Origin: Podospora pseudoanserina
Lineage: Eukaryota; Ascomycota; Sordariomycetes; Sordariales; Podosporaceae
DNA length: 64,000 nt
NCBI RefSeq assembly: GCF_035222485.1
Contig: NC_085925.1
Location: forward strand, 992,001 to 1,056,000
Direction: 5' to 3'
This document shows, piece by piece, positions 13,062 to 24,852 of this stretch. Made by a program: the position numbers and the translations under genes. A model generated the notes under the pieces. It ran no database searches. It had not been told where the DNA came from and saw nothing but the letters and a program-made list of their open reading frames with translations. Position 1 is the stretch's first letter; each line of letters opens with the position of its first letter.

Positions 13062-13140
13062 ATTCCCCTCCTTCGGCGGGGCGGAAAATGCCAAGGGCCC
13101 CGTTACTTGCAATTAAGCGGAGAGTCCAGGACCACGGCCC

Positions 13141-13148
13141 CCAATCAG
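13141..13148 (+). promoter_or_regulatory. CCAATCAG box upstream of cox5
   Basis: CCAATCAG, the preferred HAP/NF-Y binding form, about 238 bp upstream of the cox5 start. The same octamer occurs twice upstream of atp2 (47332 and 47471), which fits shared respiratory control by the HAP complex. Confidence 0.5.
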
Positions 13149-13378
13149 ACCACTTCGAATTCCGAACTGGAAGGCCATCTGCCCGAAAAAAAGCTCGTCT
13201 GTGCATGACTTCACACATCACACAAAACAACGTCGACGAAGGAGCTCCAGGCCGCACGCCGCGCCGGTTACCCAATTAGACCCATCTCCTCTCCCCCACC
13301 AGCGTCGAATTTCCATCTTCCTACTCTCGCCCCGTCCGACCTCTTCGAATAGACCGTAATACCACACATACCATCACC

Positions 13379-14225
13379 ATGTCTTCCGCCGTCCGCAACG
13401 CCCTTGTGCGCGCCAGCCGCCCGGCTACCGCGGCCCTCGGCCGCCGTGCTGCCACCACACACGCCATCTCCAACCCTACGCTGGCCAACATCGAGAAGAG
13501 ATGGGAGGCCATTCCCCCTGCGGAGCAGGCCGAGCTCTGGATGTCTCTGCGCGACCGCATGAAGGGTAACTGGGCTGAGCTTACCATTGCGGAGAAGAAG
13601 GCCGGTAAGTTGCGGGTGCCAAGACTTTCATCATCATCAATAATACCACCGCCGCCGAACGCACATGAAGCTCTCGCGATAGGGGCTTGGAGCTATGGGG
13701 CAGCTGGGGACAATTGATAGGGATGGGAAGCGGCAGTATGGGAAGCTTGCTGGGAATTTGGGAAGCTTCAAGGAGCTTGTTGGGCTGCACTGCCGTCACC
13801 ACCACATCCCCGCTCTCGGCCCTTATCGTCGACCAGTATGTCATGGAACCAGACAGAAGCTAACTCGAGCTCAGCCTACTGGATCGCTTTCGGTCCTTGG
13901 GGCCCCCGCACCGAGCCTCCCCAGGGTGAGGGCAAGAAGGTCTTCCTCTACACTGTTATCGGTCTCGGCGTCAGCGCTGCCATCTTCGGCACCATGCGCG
14001 CTTTCGCCAAGCCCGCCCCCGCGACCATGACCAAGGAGTGGCAGGAGGCGACAAACGAGTACCTCAAGGTGCGTATAATATCAAACTGGCTTGGGACTCG
14101 GATGGACAGATATGCTGACATACAATTGCTGCTCCCAGGCTCAAAACTCCGACCCCTTGACCGGTATCTCGTCCGAGGGCTACAAGGGCAAGGGCCACAT
14201 CCAGTCCCCCTCATCAAAGGCTTAA
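13379..14225 (+). CDS. cox5: Cytochrome c oxidase subunit 5 (COX IV family), mitochondrial
   Basis: A nuclear-encoded structural subunit of respiratory complex IV in the inner mitochondrial membrane. Exons are 13379-13604, 13875-14068 and 14139-14225; introns are 270 and 70 nt, with GTAAGT and GTGCGT donors. Splicing gives 168 residues, close to the Neurospora subunit. The first 30 residues or so are an Arg/Ala-rich presequence. The matrix segment includes ERW..IPPAEQAELW and EKKAAYWIAFGPWGPR, the latter created exactly by the first splice. One membrane segment follows at about residues 105-127. The tail MTKEWQEATNEYLK..DPLTGISSEGYKG is the family signature. The unusually long first intron interrupts the conserved EKKAAYW motif. 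CCAATCAG and CRE-like sites lie upstream. Confidence 0.95.
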
Positions 14226-16149
14226 ATCAACAGGTCCGGTTTCTTTTGTCGTTAGACGCAATACTATTACTCACCGGGCAAATATGCCTGGATATCACGA
14301 TTCTGAAGAAGAGTCTGGGGAGAAGAACATTGAGAAGGGGGGCGGAGCATTGGAGCTTACTGGTGCTAAAAACTGGATGGGGGTGTAAATACTGTACAAT
14401 GCTGACAATGCGACATCGTTTCCTATTTACGGTGGATTTCCTGTGGTGGTCTGTTTTCATATCTCATACCCCGAAAATTGTTGATGACCCAACTCAATAT
14501 ATGTTTGCAGAATTCCATATTCGCCCTGCTCTCGTGGCAGGGTATGAGCTCCTTGTGGTAGATGAGGTCATGGCTGCGAGTTAGCAAGGACGCCCATATC
14601 AACGGATTTGACGGGTCCGGGAAAGGCGATCCACTCTCCACCACACACACCAATGGCATGATATCACATGCTTGAGGCTCGGATAGAGCTCGAGTAAGGG
14701 ATTGAGAGAGGCTCCGGGGAAGTGTACTGGGAACCGTGATGTCGAGTGAGGGGTGATAGCTATTCTTCGCCTCGATATTAGCTGCTGCATACCTGGTCGT
14801 GCTGGTGTAGAGCATGCCAGGTGGCATCTATGTTTGCCCCTGTGTACGATACGCTCAAGTAAGTTTATCTCATCCTTTGAGTTCATAGCAAGGACTATAG
14901 TAGTAATCTTGTTTGTCGGTAGACCTTGATTGAGAACGGCACCATAACTGCCCATAGACATACTGATGGCTACTTATCTGCTCGTATCCCGAGTATAGGT
15001 GTCTCAGGGTTACATCCCCTAGCTACACAACCGCAACTGTAGCCTTGTGTGTGTGTGTGTGTAAGCGGACACTATTGCCATTTTGACGGTCACACAATTT
15101 TGCAACAGCTTTCTTTCATGTGATAGCTCACTGAACACCACCAGCTAGCTACCTAACTCACTTTGAGATAGCTTTCCAAGCACGAACCAACCAACCCCGC
15201 GTTCTTTCTTGGTCACCGCCACTCGGCAGCAGCCCCTCCATCATCATCATCAACCCCTCTCTGGGATATTTCCACAGAACATTGATAAAAGTCAGAAGAA
15301 ACTCGGGTTGTTAAAAATGCCATTTAACACCTTCGACGCCAAGGGCTTGCATCCCGGCTGAATACCACATGGTGCAGCACGTCAAAAAGGATCTGTAACC
15401 TTTCCCAGCCTCAGACAATTCAAGAGGATCATTGGCGGAAAAAAATCATTTACTTTACCCCCCCCTGCCGGAAGCCACGGTGCTGAAATTCAACCAGCGA
15501 TTGGCAAACCAGACGTGGGGGGTGTTCGGGAAGCCGGGGAAGGGAAGGGGAGTTTACCCTTTTTGTTGTTTTTGTTTTTTGCACATGCCAAAAGACGGGA
15601 TATTTTTGAGATAGAAAAAGAAAATGTCTCTCATAAACATGGCTTTTTCTTATTTTGAGAGTTGGGGCTGAAGAAGCAAGCAACCTTTCTTTGTTAAGAT
15701 CAACGCTAGAGGTGGCGGTTGATCTTGCTCTCGTTTAAAGGCTACACAAACTTTTGGGATTTTTGTGCAACAATTGGGGACTGCCCTGTGGGGAAAAAGG
15801 TATGTCCTGGTGATGATGATGGGGGTTGTTTTTTTTTTTTTTGCCATAGGGCTAACTAACTCTTGCTGAGGGTTTTTAAAAGCCAGGGAACAATATCTTT
15901 TTGACTACCCTAGGACGAAACAGACAGACGAACCTGTTAATCTTGGTTGCGTCATTGGTGGAGACGGCGCCGTCGTCTGAACTGTCTCTCTCACTCTTGC
16001 CTCCTACTTACTACCTTACCCCCTTATACCTACCGAACTTCACGAACTTTTCCCACTGCACCTATTTTTCCCTCGCGGGGACGGAATTCCTAAACATTCC
16101 CTTGTTTCTTTGTTAAATCACCCCCCGCCGCGCATACGGAACGACAAAA
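14226..16149. other. Intergenic region between cox5 and gut2
   Basis: 1.9 kb without a supportable gene. It holds a (TG)n run near 15045-15060, a T14 tract at about 15829-15842 and a CT-rich stretch at about 15980-16080 that is probably the gut2 leader. An inverted CCAAT (CATTGG) lies near 15952. Confidence 0.6.
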
Positions 16150-18244
16150 ATGTCCCGCTTCACCCGCAGCGCCAAAAGGGCCCTCCACCCCCTCGCGCTG
16201 CTGGCCACCACCTCGGGCGCGCTGTATTACATGTACCGACCTCGCAACATCCCCGGCTACGAAGGCCCCGTCGTGCCACCCCCCATCTTCGGCGCAGACG
16301 GCACGTTCAAGCTCCCCCGTTTTCCAAAACTAAAGTCCAGGCTGGAGCAGATCAACGACCTCAAGCGATCCAACACGGAAGAAGAGTATGACATTCTCGT
16401 CATTGGCGCGGGAGCCACCGGGTCAGGTGTGGCTCTTGATGCCGCGACCCGAGGGTTAAAAGTGGCTGTTGTTGAAAGGGATGATTTTTCCTCGGGGACG
16501 AGCTCGAAGAGTACAAAGCTTGTTCATGGCGGGGTGAGGTATCTGGAGAAGGCGGTTTGGAATCTGGACTGGGCGCAGTATGAGCTTGTCAGGGAGGCGT
16601 TGAAGGAGAGGACGTATTTTTTGCAGACGGCGCCGCATTTGAGCATGTGGTTGCCGATTATGCTGCCGTTGGACAGGTGGTGGAAGGTGCCTTACTATTG
16701 GGCGGGGACCAAGTTTTATGATTTTTTGGCGGGGAGTGAGGGGATTGAGAGTAGTTATTTTTTGACGAGGTCGAAGGCTATTGATGCTTTTCCGATGTTG
16801 AAGCAGGAGGGGTTGATTGGGGCATTGGTTTATTATGATGGGGCGCATAATGATAGTAGGATGAATGTGAGTATTGGGGCTACGGCTGGGTTGTATGGGG
16901 CGACGGTGGTGAACCATTTGGAGGTGAAGGGGTTGTTAAAGGGGGAGGATGGGAGGTTGAGGGGGGCGGAGGTGGTGGATAATATTGGGGAGCGGGATGG
17001 GAAGCAAGGGGAGAGGTTTAATATTAGGGCCAAGTGTGTTATCAACTGTACGGGGCCGTTTACGGATGGGATAAGGAAGATGGATGATCCTGGGTGTAAG
17101 GAGATTGTGGCGCCGGCGTCGGGGGTGCATATCATCTTGCCGGGGTATTATTCGCCGGGGAAGATGGGGTTGATTGATCCGTCGACGTCGGACGGGAGGG
17201 TTATTTTCTTTTTGCCGTGGCAGGGGAATACGATTGCTGGAACGACGGACGAGCCGGCGCAGATTACCAAGGATCCGTTGCCGGATGAAAAGTCGATTCA
17301 GTGGATTTTGAACGAGGTTAGTCATTACCTCTCGCCGGATATCAATGTGAGGAGGGGGGATGTTTTGGCTGCTTGGTCTGGGCTGAGGCCGTTGGTGAAG
17401 GACCCCAAGGCGAAGAACACGGAGTCGCTGGTGAGGAATCATCTCATTGACATCAGTGAGAGCGGGCTTGTGACTTGCGCCGGCGGAAAGTGGACAACAT
17501 ATCGACAGATGGCTGAAGAGTGTGTGGACGCGGCGATCAGGGAATTTGGGCTGAAACCAAAGCCTATCACGAATCCCCCGATGATCAGCGGGACGGAGCA
17601 TGTCACAGATGATGCTACACTTGATGGGACTTGCCAGACTCACCGGGTGAGGCTCGTTGGTGCCCACGGCTGGTCACGAACATTGTTCATCCACTTGATT
17701 CAGCACTTTGGCGTCGAAACAGAGGTGGCCAAGCACCTGACGGAAAGCTATGGTGACAGAGCCTGGACAGTCGCTTCGCTGTGCCGACCGACGGACAAGA
17801 GATTCCCGGCGAGGGGAGAAAGGATCTCACAGTTGTATCCTTTTGTAGATGGCGAGGTGAGGTACGCTGTTCGTCACGAGTTTGCGCAGACGGCGGTGGA
17901 TGTGCTGGCGAGGAGGATGAGGCTGGCCTTCTTGAACGCTCAAGCTTCACTGGAGGCGCTGCCGAAGATCATTGACATCATGGCTGATGAGCTGGGGTGG
18001 AGCAAGAAGAGAATGGATCTTGAATGGAGAGAGAGTAAGTCTTCCAGAATAAGGGGTCTATTGATATGGTTGCTAATATGTGTGAACAGCTGTGAAATTC
18101 CTCGAGTCCATGGGCCTCCCTCAGCCATTGTTGTCAGCGACACGAAAGCAGGTCGAACAGGGCAAGATTGACTTCAAGAGTCTGCTTGAGTGGAGGATGT
18201 ATTCGCGACATGACAAGCCTGGGCCGGAGGGGGATAACCAGTGA
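16150..18244 (+). CDS. gut2: FAD-dependent glycerol-3-phosphate dehydrogenase, mitochondrial
   Basis: Oxidises sn-glycerol 3-phosphate to dihydroxyacetone phosphate at the outer face of the inner mitochondrial membrane and passes electrons to ubiquinone (glycerol use and the G3P shuttle). Two exons, 16150-18034 and 18090-18244, flank a 55-nt intron and give 679 residues. Ignoring the intron would replace the true tail with an unrelated one; splicing gives EWRETVKFLESMGLPQPLL. Residues 1-30 hold a basic presequence and one hydrophobic segment. The FAD-binding GAGATG motif is at about 86-91. It is followed by ERDDFSSGTSSKSTKLVHGG and RYLEKAVW, both family signatures. The C-terminal DAO_C domain is complete, and no EF-hand extension is present. 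Codons end in C at the start and in G or T through the middle. Confidence 0.96.
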
Positions 18245-18630
18245 GATAGATGTTGGCCACCAAAACAGGAGGTCTCCTCTTTTGTCCAGATTGATGATTT
18301 GATTGGGGGTTGTGTATTACTGGACTGGATATTGCATAGCAGGCATCGTTTCTTGAGGGCAAAGGGCACAATGGCGTTGTCTTATAGATGGGTTCTTGTC
18401 ATGAGAGGGCTGGTTTATTTTTCACCGTAGGTATTTGTTCGGCATTCGGGTAGGAGAGTATGAATATGTCTGGTAGTGGTAATGCGTGCTTGGACATATT
18501 GATGATTTTGAGGCTGTTGCCGATGCCAATGTGTATTTAGTTGAGATATAGGCAATTAATAGACAAAAAGAATGGTAGGACTGACCCAAGGGGGTTCAAG
18601 GGTCAAAAATGACAAAAGATGATGTATCTA

Positions 18631-18702
18631 TGACCCCGACCCGATTTGAACGGATAACCTTTCGATCTGGAGTCGAACGCGCTACCGTTGCGCCACGAGG
18701 CC
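18631..18702 (-). tRNA. tRNA-Trp (anticodon CCA)
   Basis: Read on the minus strand the 72 bases fold into a full cloverleaf. The 7-bp acceptor stem starts GGCCTCG and closes against CGGGGTC with discriminator A. The D arm has a GCGC stem. The anticodon stem TTCGA/TCGAA holds the loop CTCCAGA, hence anticodon CCA. The T loop is TTCAAAT. No intron is present. A TTTT Pol III terminator lies about 10 nt downstream on the minus strand. It sits alone between gut2 and the AAA+ ATPase gene. Confidence 0.95.
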
Positions 18703-19127
18703 AATTGATGTTATTCTGGAAAGGAATTTGGGTACAGATAGAACTCTTGGCATTTGCCCCACCATCCGAAAAGACAAAAGCTCTTGTGGCTGGCAACGGC
18801 CAATTTTGACATCAACCACCACCTGCCGGAGCTTTCTCTGCAGCAGCAGTTCAGATATCCGCCGTTAGCAACAATCCATTTTCCCTCAACGGCACTCGCC
18901 TCGACAATAGCCACTAGTTTTTCTGGTGTATAACGGTTAGCCACCAGTTAACCCGGCCGCCAATATAGCACGATATCAAGCCCAATTGGACCTTTTTTAC
19001 ATCGACTATTCTTTCTGCCCGAACCGCATGACGTCTGCACCGAGGGTCAACTAAGCCTTTCCCTTTTTTCTTCTTCTTTTTATTTTTTTTTATTTTTTTT
19101 TCTTTAAAATAACTTTTCCCGCCTCCC
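18703..19127. other. Upstream region of the AAA+ ATPase gene
   Basis: No gene. The last 80 bases before the ATG form a long T/C-rich tract (about 19055-19104), typical of a fungal promoter or leader close to the transcription start. Confidence 0.5.
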
Positions 19128-22100
19128 ATGCCTGTCGCTGGGGCGAGAGCCCTCCTGTCGGCAAAGGCTGGTGTTGCTGCTCCAAGTCGACAAGTACTGC
19201 CCCGCGTTGCCGCCGCCTCCGCATTTCACATCCAGCATCATGGAACGTTACCACATCGGACAGTAAAGAGGGGGTTCCATACCTCCCCTTCTTCTCTCGC
19301 CAGGCCCGAAGATGGGGAGAACAACCCTCCTCCAGCAGCAACAGAGGAGAACCCCCCCAAGAACGACACCACCAACGACAAGAACAAACCCGAGCAACAA
19401 CCCGAAAACAACAAACCTACCGAAACTGAGCCCGCCCTTGCGCCAGAAACCTCCTCCGCAGCAGCTATCGCCGCAGCCGCCAAAAGAGCCCAACTCCGCA
19501 CTTCCGGGTATGGCTCCGCTCGCGCCCGCGCAAACCGCATCCCCCGCGTTGAGGAAATCCCCCAGCTCGAACCAGACGAATTCTTCCTCGAGAACAACGT
19601 CTCCCTTTATGAAGACCGCCCCCTCGGATCCCTCGACACGCTACTCTTCCCCCTCCTAAGCGAGGACCAAGAGCGCATACTGTCCGAAACAGAAGCCGAG
19701 ATCAACGAGCAGGCCTTGTCGGAGAAAGCAGCCGAGTACTACAAGTCAAGGATGGTGGAACTGGCGGGGGATAAGGAGGTGCTGGATAGGCTGGTGGGGA
19801 GGTTTCAGAGGGTGTACAATGCCGCCTTCTTGCAGGTGGTTGCCTTGGGGCATAAGCCGACAGATACGCCCAAGAAGGTGCTTGATGTGAGGGAGCTGAG
19901 GGAGTTGGTGACGGATCAGTATGAACGGCTTGTGAGCTGGGAGGAGGAGAGGTTGCAGAAGGAGGCGGGCGAGTATCTTGAGGCGCATGGGGGGAAGACG
20001 GTGAAAAGTTTATTGTTTGAGAGTCCGTTGTCTAAAAAGCCCGAGCCGGAGTATTCTGTTTGCAGGGAGTTGCTTGCGGCGGTGAGGTCGCAGTTGCATA
20101 CCCCGCCGCCGCCGGGGATGGGCGGGATGAAAAGTGAGGCGCGGAGGCCGGTGCAGCTTTTCACGGTTTTGAATCGTAAGGGGATGGCGGTTCCGATGGA
20201 GGTGGTGGATGATATTGCGACTGAGCTCGCGGCGGATGTGGTGCACCTGAGTGCGATGGACTTGGGGAGGATGCTGGGGAAGCATATGGGGCAGAATTTG
20301 TATCTGAACCGGGGGTCGTTGTCGATGCTGGGGTATGCGGCCGCGGAGATGAACGGGAGGACTGTGGCGAGGGCGGATGCGGAAGGGGAGGAAGGGGGGA
20401 TGACGGGGATGGTGGCTGTTGCTTTGCCTTCGAGGTTGAGGTCGTATTTTTCTTCGAGGGGGGAGAGCCCGGCGGGGATGGGACTGGATGGGAAGTGGGA
20501 TGATCTCAAGCTTACGAATGCGCTGAGTGCGTTGATCGAGGCGGCAGATGTCAAACGGGGGATGAGAGGTGGGGAGACGGAGCAGAGGGATCTGATTGTG
20601 CATATTCATGATTATGTCGAGATTGGGGCGCTGCAGAGCTCGCTTCTGAACAAGATCAGGACGATTGTTGATCGGATGTGGCATAATGGGAGGAGGGCGG
20701 TGATTGTTGCTTCTTCGGCGAGCGAGTTGAAGAACTCGGGGGGGCAGTGGCGGGATCAAATTGCAGAGATTGGCCGTGAGGGGACGCATATCATTCCGTT
20801 TTATTCTCACGAGCATCAACACGAGGAGGGAGCTTCGGAGAATGTGCTGGACAACTTGATGAACATCGGGGAGATGGTGCAAGCCATGATGGGTGCTGAT
20901 GCCGATGTCATCTTCCACAGGCAATTACTCCGGAACGAGCCTTTGTTATACATGAACTGGACAGGGACCGAGAAGGACAAGAGGCTTGTGAACCTGCTTA
21001 AACAGCATGTTTTTGATGCCCAGTGGGTATACCGGGTCGCCACCTTGCTCGTTGGGGTCAGGAAGCCGGGTCTCAAGCGCTTTTCGTTCGATCATCTGAA
21101 GCATGTCTTGGACTTTATGTCTGAAAGGGATGAGCATTGGAAAAAGATTGTCCCTGCCGTCAAGCCACCTTACTACTCGCCACTCTTCACACCACGGTCG
21201 CCTCAAATGCCCAATTTCTTCTCTGGGGGTCCCCCAGACGAGTTTGGGCAGCAGTCCAACGGCCCATCAGGGACTCTTCCGGGCGGTCTCTTGTCCAAGG
21301 ACCTCGACCAGCATGAGAAAAAGCTCGCCTCTGGCCTGATCAACGCGGAGGACATCCACACAACGTTTGACAACATCATCGTCCCCCAAGAGACAAAAGA
21401 ATCCCTCATCGGACTCACCTCCCTCTCCCTCACCCGCCCAGAAGCTTTTACTTATGGCGTGCTCAAGACTGAGCGCATCCCGGGTTGCTTGCTCTACGGT
21501 CCCCCGGGAACAGGCAAGACCCTCCTCGCCAAAGCGGTAGCCAAAGAATCGGGCGCAAACATGCTCGAGGTCTCCGCCGCGTCCATCAACGACATGTGGC
21601 TGGGTCAATCAGAGAAGAACGTCCGTGCGATCTTTTCTCTCGCTCGCAAGTTAGCCCCCATGGTCATCTTCCTTGATGAAGCCGACGCCTTGTTGGGTGC
21701 GAGGCATAACACACCTGGTCGAACCGCCCACCGGGAAACAATCACGCAGTTTCTTCGAGAATGGGACGGAATGTCTGACATGCGCGCCTTCATAATGGTA
21801 GCCACCAACCGCCCCTTTGATCTCGACGAGGCGGTCTTGCGGCGGCTGCCGAGGAAGATACTAGTTGACCTGCCCCTCGGCCCGGAGAGGGAGAAGATCC
21901 TGGGGGTTATGCTAAAGGAGGAGGTACTCTCAGAGGATGTCGACTTGGCCCAACTGGCGAAGGAGACGGATTTGTATTCCGGCTCTGACCTGAAGAATCT
22001 GTGTGTGTCGGCGGCGATGGAGGCGGTGAGGCAGGAGGTGAGGGATAAGGAGGCTTGGGAGAGGGAACGGGCTGCTAAGCTACCGGAAGGGGAGAAGGCG

Positions 22101-22412
22101 GAGGGGGAAGTGGAGGAGGTTTCAGTGTTTCCCGAGAAGAGGGTGCGGGAGGGGGGAGTGGAGGAGGTTTATGAGTATCCGGAGAAGAGGGTGCTGACGA
22201 GGAAGCACTTTGAGAAGGGGCTGAGGGAGATTAGCGCGAGTATTTCGGAGGATATGGATAGTTTGAAGGCGATTAGGAAGTTTGATGAGCAGTATGGGGA
22301 TTCGGGGAGGAGGAAGAAAAAGAAGAGGGGGATGGGGTTTGAGGTTGTGGGGGATGGAAAGGTGGTGGGAACGGAGGAGGTTAGGGTTAGGCAGGTTGTT
22401 ACTGGGGTTTAG
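19128..22412 (+). CDS. Mitochondrial AAA+ ATPase (Msp1/spastin-type AAA module, large N-terminal region)
   Basis: A single-exon gene of 1094 residues. It opens with an Ala/Arg-rich mitochondrial presequence, and the RGFHTSPSSLARP stretch near residue 50 looks like an R-10/octapeptide cleavage region. A Pro/Asn/Glu-rich linker and about 600 residues of unassigned helical sequence follow. One AAA module then shows Walker A GPPGTGKT at 791-798, Walker B ending FLDEAD (DE at about 850-851), sensor 1 ATNRP and the RRLPRK arginine-finger segment. This arrangement is typical of the Msp1/katanin/spastin group. Lys-rich KKKKR precedes the C-terminus. It most likely remodels or extracts mitochondrial proteins; the substrate is unknown. 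I do not assign a symbol, because Msp1 itself is only about 400 residues. Codon choice alternates between C-ending and G-ending blocks four times. Confidence 0.85.
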   Translation: MPVAGARALLSAKAGVAAPSRQVLPRVAAASAFHIQHHGTLPHRTVKRGFHTSPSSLARPEDGENNPPPAATEENPPKNDTTNDKNKPEQQPENNKPTETEPALAPETSSAAAIAAAAKRAQLRTSGYGSARARANRIPRVEEIPQLEPDEFFLENNVSLYEDRPLGSLDTLLFPLLSEDQERILSETEAEINEQALSEKAAEYYKSRMVELAGDKEVLDRLVGRFQRVYNAAFLQVVALGHKPTDTPKKVLDVRELRELVTDQYERLVSWEEERLQKEAGEYLEAHGGKTVKSLLFESPLSKKPEPEYSVCRELLAAVRSQLHTPPPPGMGGMKSEARRPVQLFTVLNRKGMAVPMEVVDDIATELAADVVHLSAMDLGRMLGKHMGQNLYLNRGSLSMLGYAAAEMNGRTVARADAEGEEGGMTGMVAVALPSRLRSYFSSRGESPAGMGLDGKWDDLKLTNALSALIEAADVKRGMRGGETEQRDLIVHIHDYVEIGALQSSLLNKIRTIVDRMWHNGRRAVIVASSASELKNSGGQWRDQIAEIGREGTHIIPFYSHEHQHEEGASENVLDNLMNIGEMVQAMMGADADVIFHRQLLRNEPLLYMNWTGTEKDKRLVNLLKQHVFDAQWVYRVATLLVGVRKPGLKRFSFDHLKHVLDFMSERDEHWKKIVPAVKPPYYSPLFTPRSPQMPNFFSGGPPDEFGQQSNGPSGTLPGGLLSKDLDQHEKKLASGLINAEDIHTTFDNIIVPQETKESLIGLTSLSLTRPEAFTYGVLKTERIPGCLLYGPPGTGKTLLAKAVAKESGANMLEVSAASINDMWLGQSEKNVRAIFSLARKLAPMVIFLDEADALLGARHNTPGRTAHRETITQFLREWDGMSDMRAFIMVATNRPFDLDEAVLRRLPRKILVDLPLGPEREKILGVMLKEEVLSEDVDLAQLAKETDLYSGSDLKNLCVSAAMEAVRQEVRDKEAWERERAAKLPEGEKAEGEVEEVSVFPEKRVREGGVEEVYEYPEKRVLTRKHFEKGLREISASISEDMDSLKAIRKFDEQYGDSGRRKKKKRGMGFEVVGDGKVVGTEEVRVRQVVTGV

Positions 22413-22967
22413 ATCAGGGGGTTGGTTGGTTTGAACAAGACAAAAGTGAGGGGGTGACTGTATGAATAGCTGTAACAAGAAAGGGTATAAATAAATGGGG
22501 GGGACGGTGGCATAGGGTACGGCAAAGGAATCAGGGGGAAAGCGGAAAAGTTTGAAAAGTATATATATACAATTTGCTGCATTGGATTGGGAAACTTTGT
22601 ATATATTGCAATTCAGCGGAATTGTAAATACCACGACTACACTCGATCTCACGGTGTTTGTTCGACCCTGGTTATAAGATTGGTTTACCTACCCCTGATG
22701 CACACAGCTCCGTCAAGCTTTCTTACCTCGTTCAAACCCAACATCCATTTTCCGGAACAGCAATTCAAGCACAGATTCCCCAGAGATACATGAACCTGAA
22801 CAAAAAAAAACATGAATGCTACTAAAAAAGACTACAATAATTCTACAACCCCAATCATGAATTCAAGAAGAAAAAAGAAAAAAAAAAAAAAAAAAAAAAA
22901 AAAGAAAAAAGAGAAAGAGCCGAGAAAACCATTCCCATCCCATCATCATAACCCTTAATCATCTTCA
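22413..22967. other. Convergent 3' intergenic region with A26 tract
   Basis: Lies between the stops of two convergent genes. It holds TATATATA near 22561 and an uninterrupted A26 run (22878-22903) inside a longer A/G-rich tract. No coding signal is seen. Confidence 0.7.
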
Positions 22968-24852
22968 TCACCTCGCAACGACCAAACTCCCCTCAACACC
23001 ACCACTATTCGTCCCCCCATCCCCCGCCCGCCATGTCTCCTCCGCCCTAGTCCCAGGAGCCAGCCAGGCAGCGGCCGCATTACTCGCCCCCCTGTTCCTC
23101 CCCTTCCCCCCATGGCCCCCAGCAACATAATCATCCGACTTCTTACTGTCGCCATTGACAACAACCCCCACCCCGCTGCTCGAAGCCGGCGGCACGAGGT
23201 TAGGAGACGACACCCTCCCATTCGTATACCCATACCCACCCCTCCCAAAAACCCCATTCATCTCTTGCGGCGACGCCGTGATGCCACCATTATGCTTCAC
23301 ACTCAAAGGCAAAATCCCCCCCTCCACCCCCTTCAAATTATCCCCCGTCAACCTCCTCGCCTTCGCATCCGCCTTATTCCTCTCACTGCTCCGGTCGTAC
23401 ATCCACAATCCCAAAAACGTCAGCCCAATCCCCACAGCCTGCACCCTCGTCGTCGGGTTCCTGAACCAAATCAGCGTGATGAAAATGACAAACACCCTCT
23501 TCAACAAGCTAGCCACCGAGTACGTAACCGGGGACACAGTAGACAACAACACAAACGCGAGGATATTCTGCCCAAAGTGAAAAGTTCCGTTGAAAATATA
23601 CTCGACCGTCAACCGTCCGTGATCAAAGCTGTTTGGTGAGACCGTCAAGTCGACTGAACCATCATACAAAAAATCAGTGAGGATGTGGAACCCTTCCGAC
23701 CAGAACCAGATGGGGAGGGTGCAGATGAAGGCCATGCCTGAGGAGTAGTAGAGGAGATTGAGCTTGTCCAGTTTCTTGGACTGGACTCCTAATCCTTCTG
23801 CTTCCGCTCGGGCGGCTTCGTTGAACAAGCGCTTGGAAAAGATGTTTTGTGTGACGAATATGATGGTTGCGAGGAGGGCGTAGAGGATGCCGAGGAATTG
23901 GCCGCCGAATTGGCTCTTGTTGCTGGAGCAGGCGAGCATGACTCCAATGGTGAGAGGGATGAGCGAGATGTATGTCGCGCGGGGGTAGCGGATGTCGAAG
24001 ATGAAGCGGTAGGCTAGGACGGTGAATAACGGGGAGAGGCCCTTGATTGTGTGGACTAGCGAGACGGGAATCTTGGATGTCGCGGTGGAGGAGAGGAGAT
24101 GGCCGCCGATTTGGAAGACGGCCAGGGGGAGGGTGGTTCGGATTACATCCCGGGATGGGTATCGGATGGGATGTTTGAGAGCTGGGATGAGGGTTCGTAG
24201 TTTGGGGAACTTGGAGGCGAGCCCTGACAGGATGAGGCAGTAGGAAGATACAAAGCCGAATTGGACGATGGTAAGGGTCGCGGGCTTGTCAAAGGCCGTG
24301 AGGATGGACTTGGAGGAGGTGTTGGTCAGGGCGGAGGACCAGTACCACATTATGCATAGTGACTACACAGCAGGCAACAAGACATATCAGCATGGTGGCA
24401 CAAGCTGGAAAAGAGGACACAGGGGACATTGGACATACAATGAGCTTCCATGATACAGGAGCGCGGAGGGCGTCGGCTATCTCGTGGGCGTTTTGGCTCA
24501 TACTCCCGGAGCGCATGCGGTGGATGGCAGTGCTGATGCTACTCCTTTTCCTGGCATGGCCGTATGCGTGAGAGGAGGCGGCGCCGGGAGCCCATTTTAC
24601 TCTGCTGTCGCGGCGGGCGTGAGCGTGGGCGTGCCAACGTTGCTCTGGTTGTTGTTGCGTAGCACTTTCCCTGCTGTATCCGTATCCATTCTGTTGCTGC
24701 TGCCTTCCTCCTCCATTCGGCGCGCTCGAATCGAAAACGTGGGCGGCATCAAAGTCGGGGAACTTTTCTGTACCGTTGTGCGCCGGGCTACCGTTTGCGT
24801 TGGACAGTCGGTTCTGCGACGGTGCCCGCATGTGCGAGGTCGAGTGTGGCAT
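22968..24852 (-). CDS. sly41: Sly41-like triose-phosphate transporter (TPT) family membrane protein
   Basis: Exons are 24852-24439 and 24362-22968, joined across a 76-nt intron (GTATGT donor, TGTGTAG acceptor), giving 602 residues. The splice restores APVSWKLISLCIMWYWSSAL, the conserved start of the first membrane segment. The N-terminal 130 residues are polar, cytosolic in appearance and rich in Gln, His and Ser. About ten hydrophobic segments follow, with the TPT/DUF250 landmarks SSALTNTSSKSIL, VHTIKGLSPLFTVL and TYISLIPLTIGVML. The tail is Gly/Asn-rich and polar. Yeast Sly41 suppresses loss of the ER-Golgi Rab Ypt1; transported substrates of this subfamily are uncertain. It is divergent from sf3b2. 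The last 250 bases of coding DNA are strongly G-rich. Confidence 0.88.

Noticed and set aside
20010-20924. 304-codon minus-strand frame
   Set aside because: A shadow of the AAA+ ATPase gene in its G-rich block. The His/Arg/Pro/Ile-rich translation is typical of antisense of biased codons.
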